This document shows, piece after piece, positions 49,358-61,100 of a stretch of DNA of 64,000 bases. Position numbers and translations under genes: made by a program. The stretch is taken from the NCBI GenBank assembly GCA_964034945.1, contig OZ035963.1, forward strand, positions 44,725,090 to 44,789,089. The letters are read 5' to 3'. Under the pieces are notes generated by a model. It made no database searches, was not told the origin of the DNA, and was given only the letters and a program-made list of their open reading frames with translations. Source of the stretch: Chrysopilus asiliformis (lineage: Eukaryota > Arthropoda > Insecta > Diptera > Rhagionidae). Every line of letters begins with the position of its first letter. Position 1 is the first letter of the stretch.

Positions 49358-51155
49358 TTGAAATTAGAAAAAAGCGTCTATAATTTAACTGGATTGATAC
49401 CAAAAAACGAAATAGGTAAACTCCTTTTAAATAAAAATATTTCTTTGATAACAATCTATAGAGTTATAAAAGATTGCGAAAATGGTGTTCCGTTAAATTA
49501 TAAGCCAAAAAATGGAAGACGGCACATTTTAACAAAAAATGTGGAACAAAAAGTGTTGAAGGACGCGAAAAACAAAATCGGAGCTTCCACGCGCAAAACC
49601 GGTCGAAAATTTCGGGTGTTTTACATGACTGTCCATCGACTATTAAAGAGGAAGAATGTGTTCTACCGTAAAAGAAAAAAAAGTTCCAAAATACACGGCC
49701 GCATTACTTAAAAAAATACCAAAATGTTGTCGTGCACTTCGAGTGAAACATTTTCACGGCAAAAAATGTCATAATTGTAGACGATGAAAAATTTTGTCAA
49801 TTCTTCCATAATAGCCCGGGAGCCGTAGAACAAAAAATAACAACGAACAGTTGACGGGACGAAATTTGTTGCAGCATCTAGATCTTGGTCCAACTAAGAT
49901 AAAATTTTCTACGGCAACTTTGTCAGGTGGTGCTAAATGGGTGACAGATCGCGTTTTATACCGCGGTTTCGTTGTTAAAAAAAAACGAGGAGTTAACGGG
50001 ACAAAATTTATTGCAGGATCTAGATCTTGGTCCAACTAAGAAAAAAATGTTCTACGGCGACCTTGTCAGGTGGTGCTAAATGGGTGACAGATCGCGATAA
50101 ATGACATACGTTTTAGTATTTTGGCAAGAGTTCAGTTTAGCGACAATGACGCTACAGATTTTTGGTGTATAGGGAGGGATAGAGGGAGGCATCCCCTATC
50201 CAAAATGTGTATTTTTAGCCGTCGCTCGCCCCCCTTGCCCCCTCCAGGGGTCCTCAAACTTTGTATGAAACTTTTTTCTGGGGGGTGGTAGGGGGTGTGT
50301 GGTACCTCAAATGAAAGGTAATGAAGAGTACATTCCAAAAATATATAGCATGATGGGATTTCCCCCCTCACCCTTCGATTTACCGCACGATCATGCTATA
50401 TATTTTTGGAATGTACTCTTCATTACCTTTCATTTGAGGTACCACACACCCCCCTACCACCCCCCAGAAAAAAGTTTCATACAAAGTTTGAAGACCCCTG
50501 GAGGGGGCAAGGGGGGCGAGCGACGGCTAAAAATACACATTTTGGATAAGGGATGCCTCCCTCTATCCCTCCCTATACACCAAAAATCTGTAGCGTCATT
50601 GTCGCTAAACTGAACTCTTGCCAAAATACTAAAACGTATGTCATTTATCGCGATCTGTCACCCATTTAGCACCACCTGACAAGGTCGCCGTAGAACATTT
50701 TTTTCTTAGTTGGACCAAGATCTAGATCCTGCAATAAATTTTGTCCCGTTAACTCGTCGTTTTTTTTAACAACGAAACCGCGGTATAAAACGCGATCTGT
50801 CACCCATTTAGCACCACTTTGGAAGGTCGCCGTAGAAGAATTTTTTCTTAGTTAGATCAAGATCCAGGTATTCAAACATATTTCGTCCCGTCAACTGTTC
50901 GTTGTTATTTTTTGTTCTACGGCTCCCGCTCTATAAGTGGAAACGATGGATTTTATACAGACGATTACAGTACAACTCCTGGTAGAGTATAATTAAAGGA
51001 ATTGCGAAATTTGACCCTAAAATTTTAGTTTGCTGCACATTATATTCGGCAGGAATTTCAGAGGCATTCATTGGGTCAGTGCGCGGACAAGCAGTTAACA
51101 CAGACGTCTGCACCACAAAATGTTTACCAAAACTGGAAAAGTCTATTAGTATTTA
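49358..51155 (+). pseudogene. mariner-family transposase, interrupted
   Basis: The N-terminal part (49358-49711, 117 residues) is a helix-turn-helix region (LISLITIYRVIKDCE-like, KNGRRHILT, TVHRLLKRKN). After a stop, another frame gives NVIIVDDEKFCQFF at about 49765-49806, the first catalytic Asp block. Beyond the foldback insert, GNDGFYTDDYSTTPG (about 50939-50984) continues the gene, then after a frameshift KFDPKILVCCTLYSAGISEA to VCTTKCLPKLEK. The rest of the catalytic domain is absent. Clearly inactive. Confidence 0.7.
49817..50928. mobile_element. 1.1-kb foldback palindrome
   Basis: The arms (about 49817-50356 and 50388-50928) are inverted copies starting CGGGAGCCGTAGAACAAAAA. The loop is only about 30 bp. 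Each arm holds two diverged copies of a ~130-bp unit (GGTGGTGCTAAATGGGTGAC, GATCTTGGTCCAACTAAGA). No transposase. No clear target duplication. Confidence 0.9.
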
Positions 51156-51518
51156 ATTTTTTTTTATTGACATTGAAATTAGATCCTCATGAAAATAAAT
51201 GAATTATAAACTCCTGTATTTCTCAGAATTTTTAATATGTGATTACTTTTTTGACAAAACATATGTTACAGGTGTTAAACCTCCACTGTATTTAAAAAAA
51301 AATCTTTTTTAATGATTTGGGCGAAATTCATGTCAAATCGAGACATCATCCGGTATTATCACCTGGAGCAACCCAAGACAACTCCAGATGCTCGACATAC
51401 ATGTCGTGTTTATGCAATTGTTCCAATAAATAATTTGTAAGTACCATTAGATTAAAGTAACAACAGACATTATAGTTTTCACATTTTCATAATTTTATTG
51501 TATTTAGACATAAGGCTC

Positions 51519-51546
51519 CTGAAGATGGTCACCATCGTGACCGAAA
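51519..51546 (+). ncRNA. hammerhead-like ribozyme core, Penelope-type terminus
   Basis: CTGAAGA, T, stem GGTCAC, loop CATC, stem GTGACC, GAAA, then CGTTGAGCAGTGTGG and AATAAA. Same architecture as the minus-strand motif at 42443-42471. The surrounding 51310-51600 may be a Penelope-like remnant; no reverse transcriptase is visible. Confidence 0.4.
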
Positions 51547-52006
51547 CGTTGAGCAGTGTGGAATAAAAACAACAAAAGAAAAAAAAATTGATGCTTTGTA
51601 TTTAACACCTTTTAAAGCTAAATTTGGACCGATTAGCCTGTCGAACACACCATAAATACATAAAATACGGTCGATTTACATAAAAATTATTTTTTATGTC
51701 AAAAGACAAATTAATTTCTCTATTGTCGCATCCTAGTATTCATTTTTTTTAAAAACTCGAAGAATATTAACCCTTTCGAGAGTTTCAAAAATTCTGCAGT
51801 GAAAAGTTGAACTGTTATATGGAAAACTAAAGTCTTGGATCGTCAATACGAATCTAAACGAACGAAATGTACCGTTTCGAGCATGTCTGCCAAACGATTC
51901 ATGTTCACTTGTGCACTGAAAGTTTTGGAGTTCGCATCAAATTTTAATGAAACTTTGTAAAATATTTTGATTCCAAACAACGAAATAAAGTTTTATTTAG
52001 GCAACT

Positions 52007-53385
52007 AAAATGTTTTTAAAAGCTTTTATTTAGCTCGCTATCTTGTTTGTCTGTTTGTCTGTTTGTCTGTTTGTCAGATCAAATCTTGCAACCCAATTTT
52101 GACCCACTTCCACTTGTCCGATTGACTTGAAATTTTGCACACTTATATAAGTCCGATGACAATACAATATTTTCACTACTTCGTCCTTATAAGGATAACG
52201 GAAGGTCCTGTAAGGATAACGTGATTATCCTTTTCTCCAAATTTTCCGGAAAAAAATCTATCCTGGGGGTTTTTGGCGTCGCTGAATCCGAATCTGTCAT
52301 TAAAAAGTCAGTAAGGATAACGGAAGGTCCTGTAAGGATAACGTGATTATCCTTTTCTCCAAATTTTCCGGAAAAAAAATCTATCCTGGGGGTTTTTGGG
52401 GTCGCTGAATCCGAATCTGTCATTAAAAAGTCTGTAAGTATAACGGAAGGTCCTGTAAGGATAACGTGATTATCCTTTTCTCCAAATTTTCCGGAAAAAA
52501 ATCTATTCTGGGGGTTTTTGGGGTCGCTGAATCCGAATCTGTCATTAAAAAGTCTGTAAGGATAACGGAAGGTCCTGTAAGGATAACGTGATTATCCTTT
52601 TCTCCAAATTTTCCGGAAAAAAAATCTATCCTGGGGGTTTTTGGGGTCGCTGAATCCGAATCTGTCATTAAAAAGTCAGTAAGGATAACGGAAGGTCCTG
52701 TAAGGATAACGTGATTATCCTTTTCTCCAAATTTTCCGGAAAAAAATCTATCCTGGGGGTTTTTGGGGTCGCTGAATCCGAATCTGTCATTAAAAAGTCT
52801 GTAAGGATAACGGAAGGTCCTGTAAGGATAACGTGATTATCCTTTTCTCCAAATTTTCCGGAAAAAAAATCTATTCTGGGGTTTTTGGGATCGCTGAATC
52901 CGAATCTGTCATTAAAAAGTCTGTAAGGATAACGGAATGTCCTGTAAGGATAACGTGATTATCCTTTTTCTCAATTGTTCCGGGAAAAAATATATTCTGC
53001 GGGTTTTGGGGTTCGCTGAATACGATTCTCAAGTTAAAAAGCCTGTAAGGACATCTCAAATGTAAAGCTATATATTCGAAGACTAAAAAGAACAAAATAA
53101 AAAAAAATAAAAAAAAATTTTTTAAAAAAAGCTTTTATTAAAAAAAATGCACTAAAAAGAAAAAAATAATTTTCTGGACGCTGTGTATCACAAATATAAA
53201 AGCTTTTAAAAAGCGAGATAAAGCATAAAACAATAAAATAAACATTTATCTCGCTTTTTAAAAGCTTTTATATTTGTGATACACAGCGTCCAGAAAATTA
53301 TTTTTTTCTTTTTAGTGCATTTTTTTTAATAAAAGCTTTTTTTAAAAAAAATTTTTTTATTTTTTTTTAGTTATTTGGAATGAGT
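52007..53385 (+). mobile_element. repeat C with ~7-unit minisatellite and palindromic end
   Basis: Begins AAAAGCTTTTATTTAGCTCGC with a (TTGTCTG)n run, then CGATTGACTTGAAATTTTGC, an array of ~121-122-bp units (52191-52990), a unique segment CTATATATTCGAAGACTAAA, and a palindrome (53095-53385) whose ~120-bp arms flank a ~28-bp loop. Confidence 0.8.
52191..52990 (+). repeat. 121-122-bp minisatellite of repeat C
   Basis: About seven units, each with GGATAACGGAAGGTCCTG, GATAACGTGATTATCC, TTTTCCGGAAAAAAA and GGTCGCTGAATCCGAATCTG. On the complementary strand it aligns with the repeat B unit. Confidence 0.9.
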
Positions 53386-54518
53386 TATGTTTTTCCCTTT
53401 TTTAAAAGTTATGTTTTTCCCTTTTTTTTAAAGTTTTCTTGCTCCGGGAATACTTTCACAATATTTTTAATTTTTTTTTGCGGTATAAGGAAAATGAATC
53501 CAAACAATAATATAGAAGGTTGTTAAAACTCGTTGGGCAGTTTAACCGCTAAACATCCTTTTGTCGGAAGTGACAGCGATCTGTATGTCTTGAAAGACTT
53601 ATGGGACATCTGTGTCCCACCGTAAAAGACTAATGGGACACATATGTCCTAGTTCCCGCAGCCCTCCCCTTTAATAATTTTGATCCAAAGAAAGTGAGTT
53701 AATAATCTAAAGGATGCAGCTAATAACCTGTATATGAACAAAAATCATTTAAAAAATAACCCTGAAAGCCGTCTCGAAAGGGTTAAGGAATTTCACTGTT
53801 TTCTACAAATTAACAATAATTTATAATGTTAGACCCAAAGTGGGATCAGTAGACAAATTTTTTACTTCGTTATAAGTTAATAGTTTTTATACAAATTTTA
53901 AATTTCAATTATCAATTAAGAAATTTAACTAAAGCTATAAAATACATTATGATAAGTTAATAAATTATCAATAAGCTAATGGACGTCAAATAAAAATGTT
54001 GAACAATTAGAGAATTCACATGAACGAAACTATTGGTCAAAATTGAATTTAGAATCTCATCAAACGAATATAATTAAATCATAAATGTAACTATGGGAAA
54101 GTGGATATTCTAACCTTTCGATTCATATTTTAAAAATTGAAACCGATAAATTTCAGTTAGTACTAAGTTGCAATCCTTAAAATATGTTATGCTAATTTTA
54201 CTAATGAAACAAACTGAAAAATCAAATGGAAACCAGTTAAAACAGTATGCCGACTAATTGGCAAGAATTTTGGCCCTCCAAAGGTATTTTTACTGGTTTC
54301 CACCTATTTTTAAAACAACAAGGCAAAATAGTTTCGTTTTTGTACAGACTTCTAACTGGCTAAAATGTGACAGTAAAAAGAATTCATTGAAATGAGATAG
54401 AAATAAAAATATAATAAATGTGGACGAGAAAATGCTATGATGATTATATAAGTATCTAACCAATTGCCTGTAGTAAATAACTAGCACATAGAAAATTGGC
54501 ACTTTCGTCAAAATAACG

Positions 54519-55101
54519 CTAAATGTTTCCAGCTCCATTGTAAAATTGAAAATTATGAAAGTTTACTGGTGTCTTTGGACTCGAGCACATGTATAGGAAA
54601 TCATCGCTCTGTAATTGAGTCTGTGTTAGGTTAGGTTCGCTGGCGCTTCGATGGATTTTCGGCAATGTACGCAGCATGTTCTCCAACATGTTCAGTATTA
54701 GACGGAACAAAGGCCTCTCGCTACGATCGAATTTAATACAATCCTCGGCCAGGCGCTTCAATGCTTGTGGACAATCGGTCCGAACTCTTGTCATGTCGGG
54801 CCGTAGAAGACCACGGCCGACCATAAACAGAATTTGATCTTTATTATTGATGTGGCTATAGGGTAGACATTCAGCTAGTAGTTCATACATGGCTATACCG
54901 AATGCGTATACATCACTTTGAAATGAATAAGGATGCTGCTCTTGCATGCGGATCACTTCTGGCGCCATCCATAGTATACTTCCCGTGGGTTGATTTGCCT
55001 GTTTCTCGCCAGACCATCGAGCTTTCGCTGTCGCTAGGCCAAAATCGCCGATTTTCACAGATAAATCCTCGTGCAGGAAAATATTGTTCGACTTTAAGTC
55101 C
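54519..55101 (-). CDS. phl: Raf last exon: catalytic loop to C terminus
   Basis: 583 nt. The acceptor TTTTCAG is followed by G, completing Arg of HRD, then DLKSNN, KIGDFG, the activation segment with [12 protein letters not shown], and the C-lobe. It ends after the RSASEP 14-3-3 site, SPKTPVNF and a TAG at 54521-54519. I see no canonical AATAAA in the few hundred bases downstream, so the polyadenylation site is not assigned. Confidence 0.96.
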
Positions 55102-58100
55102 CTGAAAATACATTAAAAATACAAGTTATCATTAAAGTATTCGTCTACCGCGGAATAAAATCATTTAGCAAGTGTCAAAATTTGAATTTATTCGTACGAT
55201 TTTATATAAAAAAATTCTTTTAGGAATAAAATTCGGGATTTTGTGTCGTAGTGTAAACGGGTGGGCAAAATGAATTTAGTATCGAAGAATAAAATTCGCG
55301 GAATAAAGTGTCAAGTGTAAACCGCGCCTTAGTTTCATTAATAAGTATATTGCATAATGCAAGATCATTCTAAATATTACACTAAAACGAAAACATCTAC
55401 GAAAATACAAGCTGTTTTGACTCTAAAAATGCTGTAAAATGTAAATTGGTCAAATCAAACTCGCGTTTTTTGTTTTGCTTCCTTAAATCAATTCGTGTCA
55501 ATACTAAAAAGAAAAATCTTGTACACTAATATACAATAATATAACTCATTTCGTCAACATGATTTGAAGGATATTTTTCACTAAAACATGAAATCGCGCC
55601 ACGTATTTTCATTTGCCGTCATTTTAAAAACTCTGAAATGTCAAATTACCAACAACTAAAGTGGCATGAGTTGCTAGCACAGTTTACAAAAGAAACTTTA
55701 CTATTGTGAGAGCTGGTATGTTGGTTCTACTAATACGTGTAACCCCCAAGTTATGCAAGAGAAAATAGTGCGCCGAGTCTTACGACTGCATTTCACCGTT
55801 ATTCGCAATCTAGCTATCTTGACTCGTTTTCGAGCTATATGTAAAATATAAGTAAAGGATAACGGTAAAACATATCAATTTACACTGTTTTGTGTTTAAC
55901 CATTACATCATTTCTGATTATATCGATTTATGGTAAAAGGGGAAAATGTAGAGAATTTTAATAAGGTGCCGCTCCACATGAAATTAAATGCCGGCGAGAA
56001 CCTCTCGATAGCAGCTACTCGCAAATGGACACGTCTCTGATAGTCGCTTGCAGAAACTCGCAAAAACTCGCGAGATAGTTTCTGCGAGCTGTCAAAAGTG
56101 ATTCTACTCTCTAGTTGACACGCACCCACTGAACTTTCGGGGATTTGCTCGCCAGATACGAACGGCGTTTGAATTTCGCTAGTAGCTCTCGAGAACTCGC
56201 CAAAGCAAGATGTCAAAAAAATCAAGATCTTGAAAAGAGAATTATCGCCGAAATTAACTCTCAAATGGACAACCTCCTGCGAGTAACTCTCGAGAGTTTT
56301 TGAGAGTTACTCTCGTATTTACTCTCATGTGGAGCGGCACCTTTTCAAAAGACGCATCGTTTAAGCAATTTGCAAAAATCTAATTTTTAAAAGCTTTTAT
56401 TTAGTTTTGTGTGCTTGTCTGTCAGGGTCAAATCTTGTAATTCAATTTTGACCCAGAAGTTCCTGTACTGATAATGTGATTCCTCAAATTTTCCGAAAAA
56501 AAAAATTCATCTGGCATTATTGCGGTTTCTGAATCGGATTCTGACGTTAAGAAGCCTGTCAGAACATTAAAAGATCCTGTAAGGATAACGTGATTATCTT
56601 TTTCCTAAAATTTTCTAGAAAAAAAAATCTCAACTGGTGGTTTTTCGGGTCGGTAAATCCGATTCGGGAGTCAAAAAGTCTGTAAGGATATCTCAAAGGC
56701 ATGGATATATATTCGAAGAAATAAAACAGCTACCAATGGTAAATAACTAATTCCCAAAACTAAAGTTTGCCGAATTCAAATAGCAAGTGAAACAATAACT
56801 GACAAAATCTTTTCAAATTAACATTGAGAAATTATTTGACACAATAAAAGAATCCAAAAAAAAGAGTTCAAAAATAGTTAAGACACAGAGAAAACAAGGA
56901 CTGACTAACAAAAGACATATTTAAAATGATTGAAAATAAAAATAAATTATAAAAATTTTATAAACAAATTATGAAATAAAAACAATCATACAAAATGAGG
57001 AAGTAAGCAATAAATATAAAACATAACAAGAGCTATAATTGCCAATCTGGCAATTATTGAAAACCCGTATGGTGATTTAAGTGAACAGCGAACAGTTGTA
57101 TCAAAATTCCACTTTGAAGTCAAATTTTCCAATAAGATTTTTTAAAATTTATTCCAATCGGATTTTGATGTATGGGAGTTTTATGTGGAATCGTATCCTA
57201 AATAACTTTTGTTCTTGCACTTTTTTGATAAGATGCACCGTTTTTGAGATATTCGGTTTCACCATACGGGTATAAAAAATTTATTTATAATTGGTTTATG
57301 ATAAGAGAAGTGTGAAATAAATATCATACATACAGTGTTCAAAACGCTCCCATTTCTAGTCTTTCGTTCAAATTAGTTATACAGTAGAATCCCGATATTT
57401 CGTATTTCAAGGGACCAGCAAATTCATACGAATTAGCGGGATATACGAATTATCAGGGTACGAATTATCGGGATTCTACTGTATTTATAATAACGAAGGT
57501 TTTACATAAATTTACTACTATTTCATCGATTCTACTACTATTTTTCGGCCGATTTATTACGATTTCGAAAATCAAAAGTCACAACCCTGAACAGAACTTT
57601 AATGCTGGGAGCGAAATATCGCTCTCTTACTAATGAAATACATATTTATGTGTGTGCATCACAAACCAACAGCCATCGCTCGAGGCTTTCATTCATTTTT
57701 ATGCGAGACCCACAAACCGCTTTGAACAAGAAGCGAAAACTTAAATAGAAATCATTTTCGTTCCCAAGAACGAGAGTCGGAAACCACAGCAAACGCTTTT
57801 GCCGTTAAGAGCGAAAAGAACGAAAAAACATGAGATTCAATACATCAGGGGAGACATTGCGGATCTCGAAAAACGAGACCAGTGAATTCGAAAGGCAACT
57901 TCGGTTTCGAGAGACAATGGAATTACGTATCTCGAACATGACAATTTCGAGATTTCCCCAAGGGAAATATTTTTGACAGATAATGTTTATTTATTTTTGT
58001 GGTGTTAAAGTGAAAAGTTGCATTTAATTGTTCCACTTTATTCAGTAAAATATTTCTTCCGAACATTTTCCACAACTGCCGTCTAAAACCACAACTGCCG

Positions 58101-61100
58101 TCTCGAAAGCACAAGACCTTTCGAGAAATATCGATAGAGAGAAATGTCAGAAACCCTCGATTTTCGAGATAAGCAATCAGGCATTAAATTCGAGAAAACG
58201 AACGAGCCCAAGGCAAATTTTTGGGAAATTTCAAATGCTTTTCATATTTTTAAGTTTTTCGCATTTTTTTGCTTTATGCGGATAAATTCTTTCAAGTGGT
58301 ATGCTACAAAACCCTTTAAATATTTATTTGGGTCTTATAAAAAACCACTAATAACAGAATTTTGTATTATTCTATGTGCGTTCAGTAAAAAATTATTACT
58401 TTCGAAACAACATTTTGTTGTGGTTTTTAGGTATTTTTAAAAGCCAGCACCCACTTTTTTTTCTTTGGAAATGCGAATTTTGCGATATTTATGCAAACTA
58501 CTCTTAAATTTCGAGAAATTGGTATGCAATGTCGAGCACAAAATCGAGATAGGCAATACCAATTCATGGTTTCTCGACCGTACTAGCGTTTGTTCGAGAT
58601 CCGCAATATGCCCCCAGATTCAATACACACAAAGGAGCATAAAAAGAGTATAAATGTGAAATTTGTACTACAAGCAGCAAACACAGCATAGCAGCGGCAG
58701 TAAAATTTTTGATTTTGATCTTTAAAAAAATAATTGAACATGGTTTAACATAACAAAATACCCTAAACAATGCTTTAATGTAGGCCTCATCTTATAACAC
58801 AGTTTCTGTTCGGATGTCACCACAAACTATTGAGTATCATCGATTGCAAATTTGTTATCATGGCAGCAAGCCGATTTTCTAATTTGTACCCCCATAACCA
58901 AAATCCAAGACGTATCCACGTCAAAAAGAGTTCCTCGAATTTTCTGCATTTTTTTCTTTATTTTAGATATCAAAACATAAATTTCGCCTATTTTCATTTC
59001 CTGGGGAGACATTGCGGATCTCGAAAAACGAGACCAGCGAATTCGAAAGGCAACTTCGATTTCGAGAGACAATGGAATTACGTATGTCGAACATGCAATT
59101 TCGAGATTTCCCCAAGGGAAATATTTTTGACAGATAATGTTTATTTATTTTTGTGGTGTTAAAGTGAAAAGTTGCATTTAATTGTTCCACTTTATTCAGT
59201 AAAATGTTTCTTCCGAACATTTTTTTTAATGATTTTTGTTTGTAACAAATACAAACAAAATATTAAGATATAACAACAATCCGCGTGAAATAGTGTTGCT
59301 CCATAAATTTGACAATAATTTTTAATTGTTCTCTATTTGTTAGAACCGGCGTCTTTTTCTTTTTTTTCTTCACTCATTTTACTAGAAAACACAATGCTTA
59401 TAACATTGGAAATTTCAAATACATTTTATATTTTTAAGTTTTTCGCATTTTTTTGCTTTATGCGGATAAATTCTTTCAAGTGGTATGCTACAAAACCCTT
59501 TAAATATTTATTTGGGTTTTATAAAAAACCACTAATAACAGAATTTTGTATTATTCTATGTGCGTTCAGTAAAAAATTATTACTTTCGAAACAACATTTT
59601 TTTGTGGTTTTTAGGTATTTTTAAAAGCCAGCACCCACTTTTTTTTCTTTGGAAATGCGAATTTTGCGATATTTATGCGAAAAAATGTTGTTTCGACTAC
59701 TCTTAAATTTCGAGAAATTGGTATGCAATGTCGAGCACAAAATCGAGATAGGCAATACCAATTCATGGTTTCTCGATCGTACTAGCGTTTGTTCGAGATC
59801 CGCATTATGCCCCCTGGCAAAAAATGTCTCGTGAATTCAGCATTTTTCAAAACATTTCTAATTCCTTGGACAAAAATGTTCGAAACAAATCTGTCTGTAG
59901 TGTCATCTTAAATGAGACGACGAAATTGCACTGACAAATAAATAATTTCCTATGATAAGCCGCCGTTCACCATATAATTTTTTAGGAAACTCGAGTTTCA
60001 AAAAAACGTTGATTTATATTTTTTTGTGTTTTTATACCCGTATGGTGAAACAAAAGGGTATATTAACTTTGCTTTACCGTTTGTAACGCCAAGATCCCGT
60101 CATCACACACAAAAATGAATTACACCAGTGTGTGAATGATAAAAAAAATTGAATTTAGCATGTCCGTCCGTCTGTCCGTCTGTCTGTGGCGCGGATTGCG
60201 GGCGCACGGATTGAGCAAGAGACTTGAAATTTTGCGTGGATCCGTTTTTCGTAAAATGCGAGGCTAAGTTCGTTAATGGGCAAAAATGGACCATTAGGGG
60301 GGGTACCCCCCATACCAACGAAAATGTTTTTTGCGAATATCTCCAAAACGGTGCATCTTATCAAAAAAGTTAAAGAACAAAAGTTATTTAGGATATAATT
60401 CTACATAAAACTCCCATACACCAAAATCCAATTGGAATAAATTTTAAAAAATGTTATTGGAAAGTTTAACTTTACAGCCTTATTCTGGCAAAGGTCACTA
60501 GTCACAACTCGATCACAAGAGCGAGGTGAATCACAAGTTGTGACTTTTTGGTATTCTCAGCGTTCAGTCACAATTTCGACTGATCTCAGCTACTGTCAAA
60601 ACTGTGACCGGCTCACAAGCAGGTAACAAGATAAAAACAAGACAAAAAGAAACTATTTCCTGCACTATTTAATTCAATGTGATATTTCAAGAGTACAACG
60701 GAGACGATTTCTGGTCAATTGACAAACAAAGAAGACTTTTTTGCGAAATAAGAAAATTTTTATTGAAAATGTTCAGGTTTCCAATAACATCCCACCTTTT
60801 TTTTATAATTGAACACGCACGGCACACACGCACTTTCTCCACCATTTCCACAGATTTACAAATATTAAAATTACTTTAAAAACTAACAAAACCAAAAACT
60901 GAACTAAACTAAATAATCACAAAGCGGCTGTCAAATTTATTCACCATTCTGGAATTATACTGAGGTGAATTATTTGTTACGTTTCTTGTGACCCAACGCC
61001 AAGAATATGGAATACTCGGTCAGTCACAAAGAAAGTAACAAGCCGATCGTCTCTAACGAGTTGTGACTTGTGACCAGTCATAATGCCAGAATAGGGCTGT

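Larger units (their letters stand above)
49154..51288 (+). mobile_element. mariner/maT-like element split by a foldback element
   Basis: Ends CAGTGaAACaac (49154) and, inverted, CAGTGGAGGTTTAACACCTG (to 51288), with subterminal GTAACATATGTTTTGTCA in both. TA on each side (49152-49153, 51289-51290). A broken transposase gene lies within, and a 1.1-kb palindrome occupies 49817-50928. Confidence 0.75.
51771..53782. mobile_element. piggyBac-type element split by repeat C
   Basis: TTAA at 51767-51770 and 53783-53786. Ends CCCTTTCGAGAG / GTCTCGAAAGGG. The non-C interior is 51771-52005 and about 53400-53782, where GGGACA...TGTCCC motifs recur (53605-53650). No transposase frame. Confidence 0.7.

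Noticed and set aside
50132..50613. Two similar ~80-100-codon frames on opposite strands
   Set aside because: Mirror images produced by the foldback palindrome.
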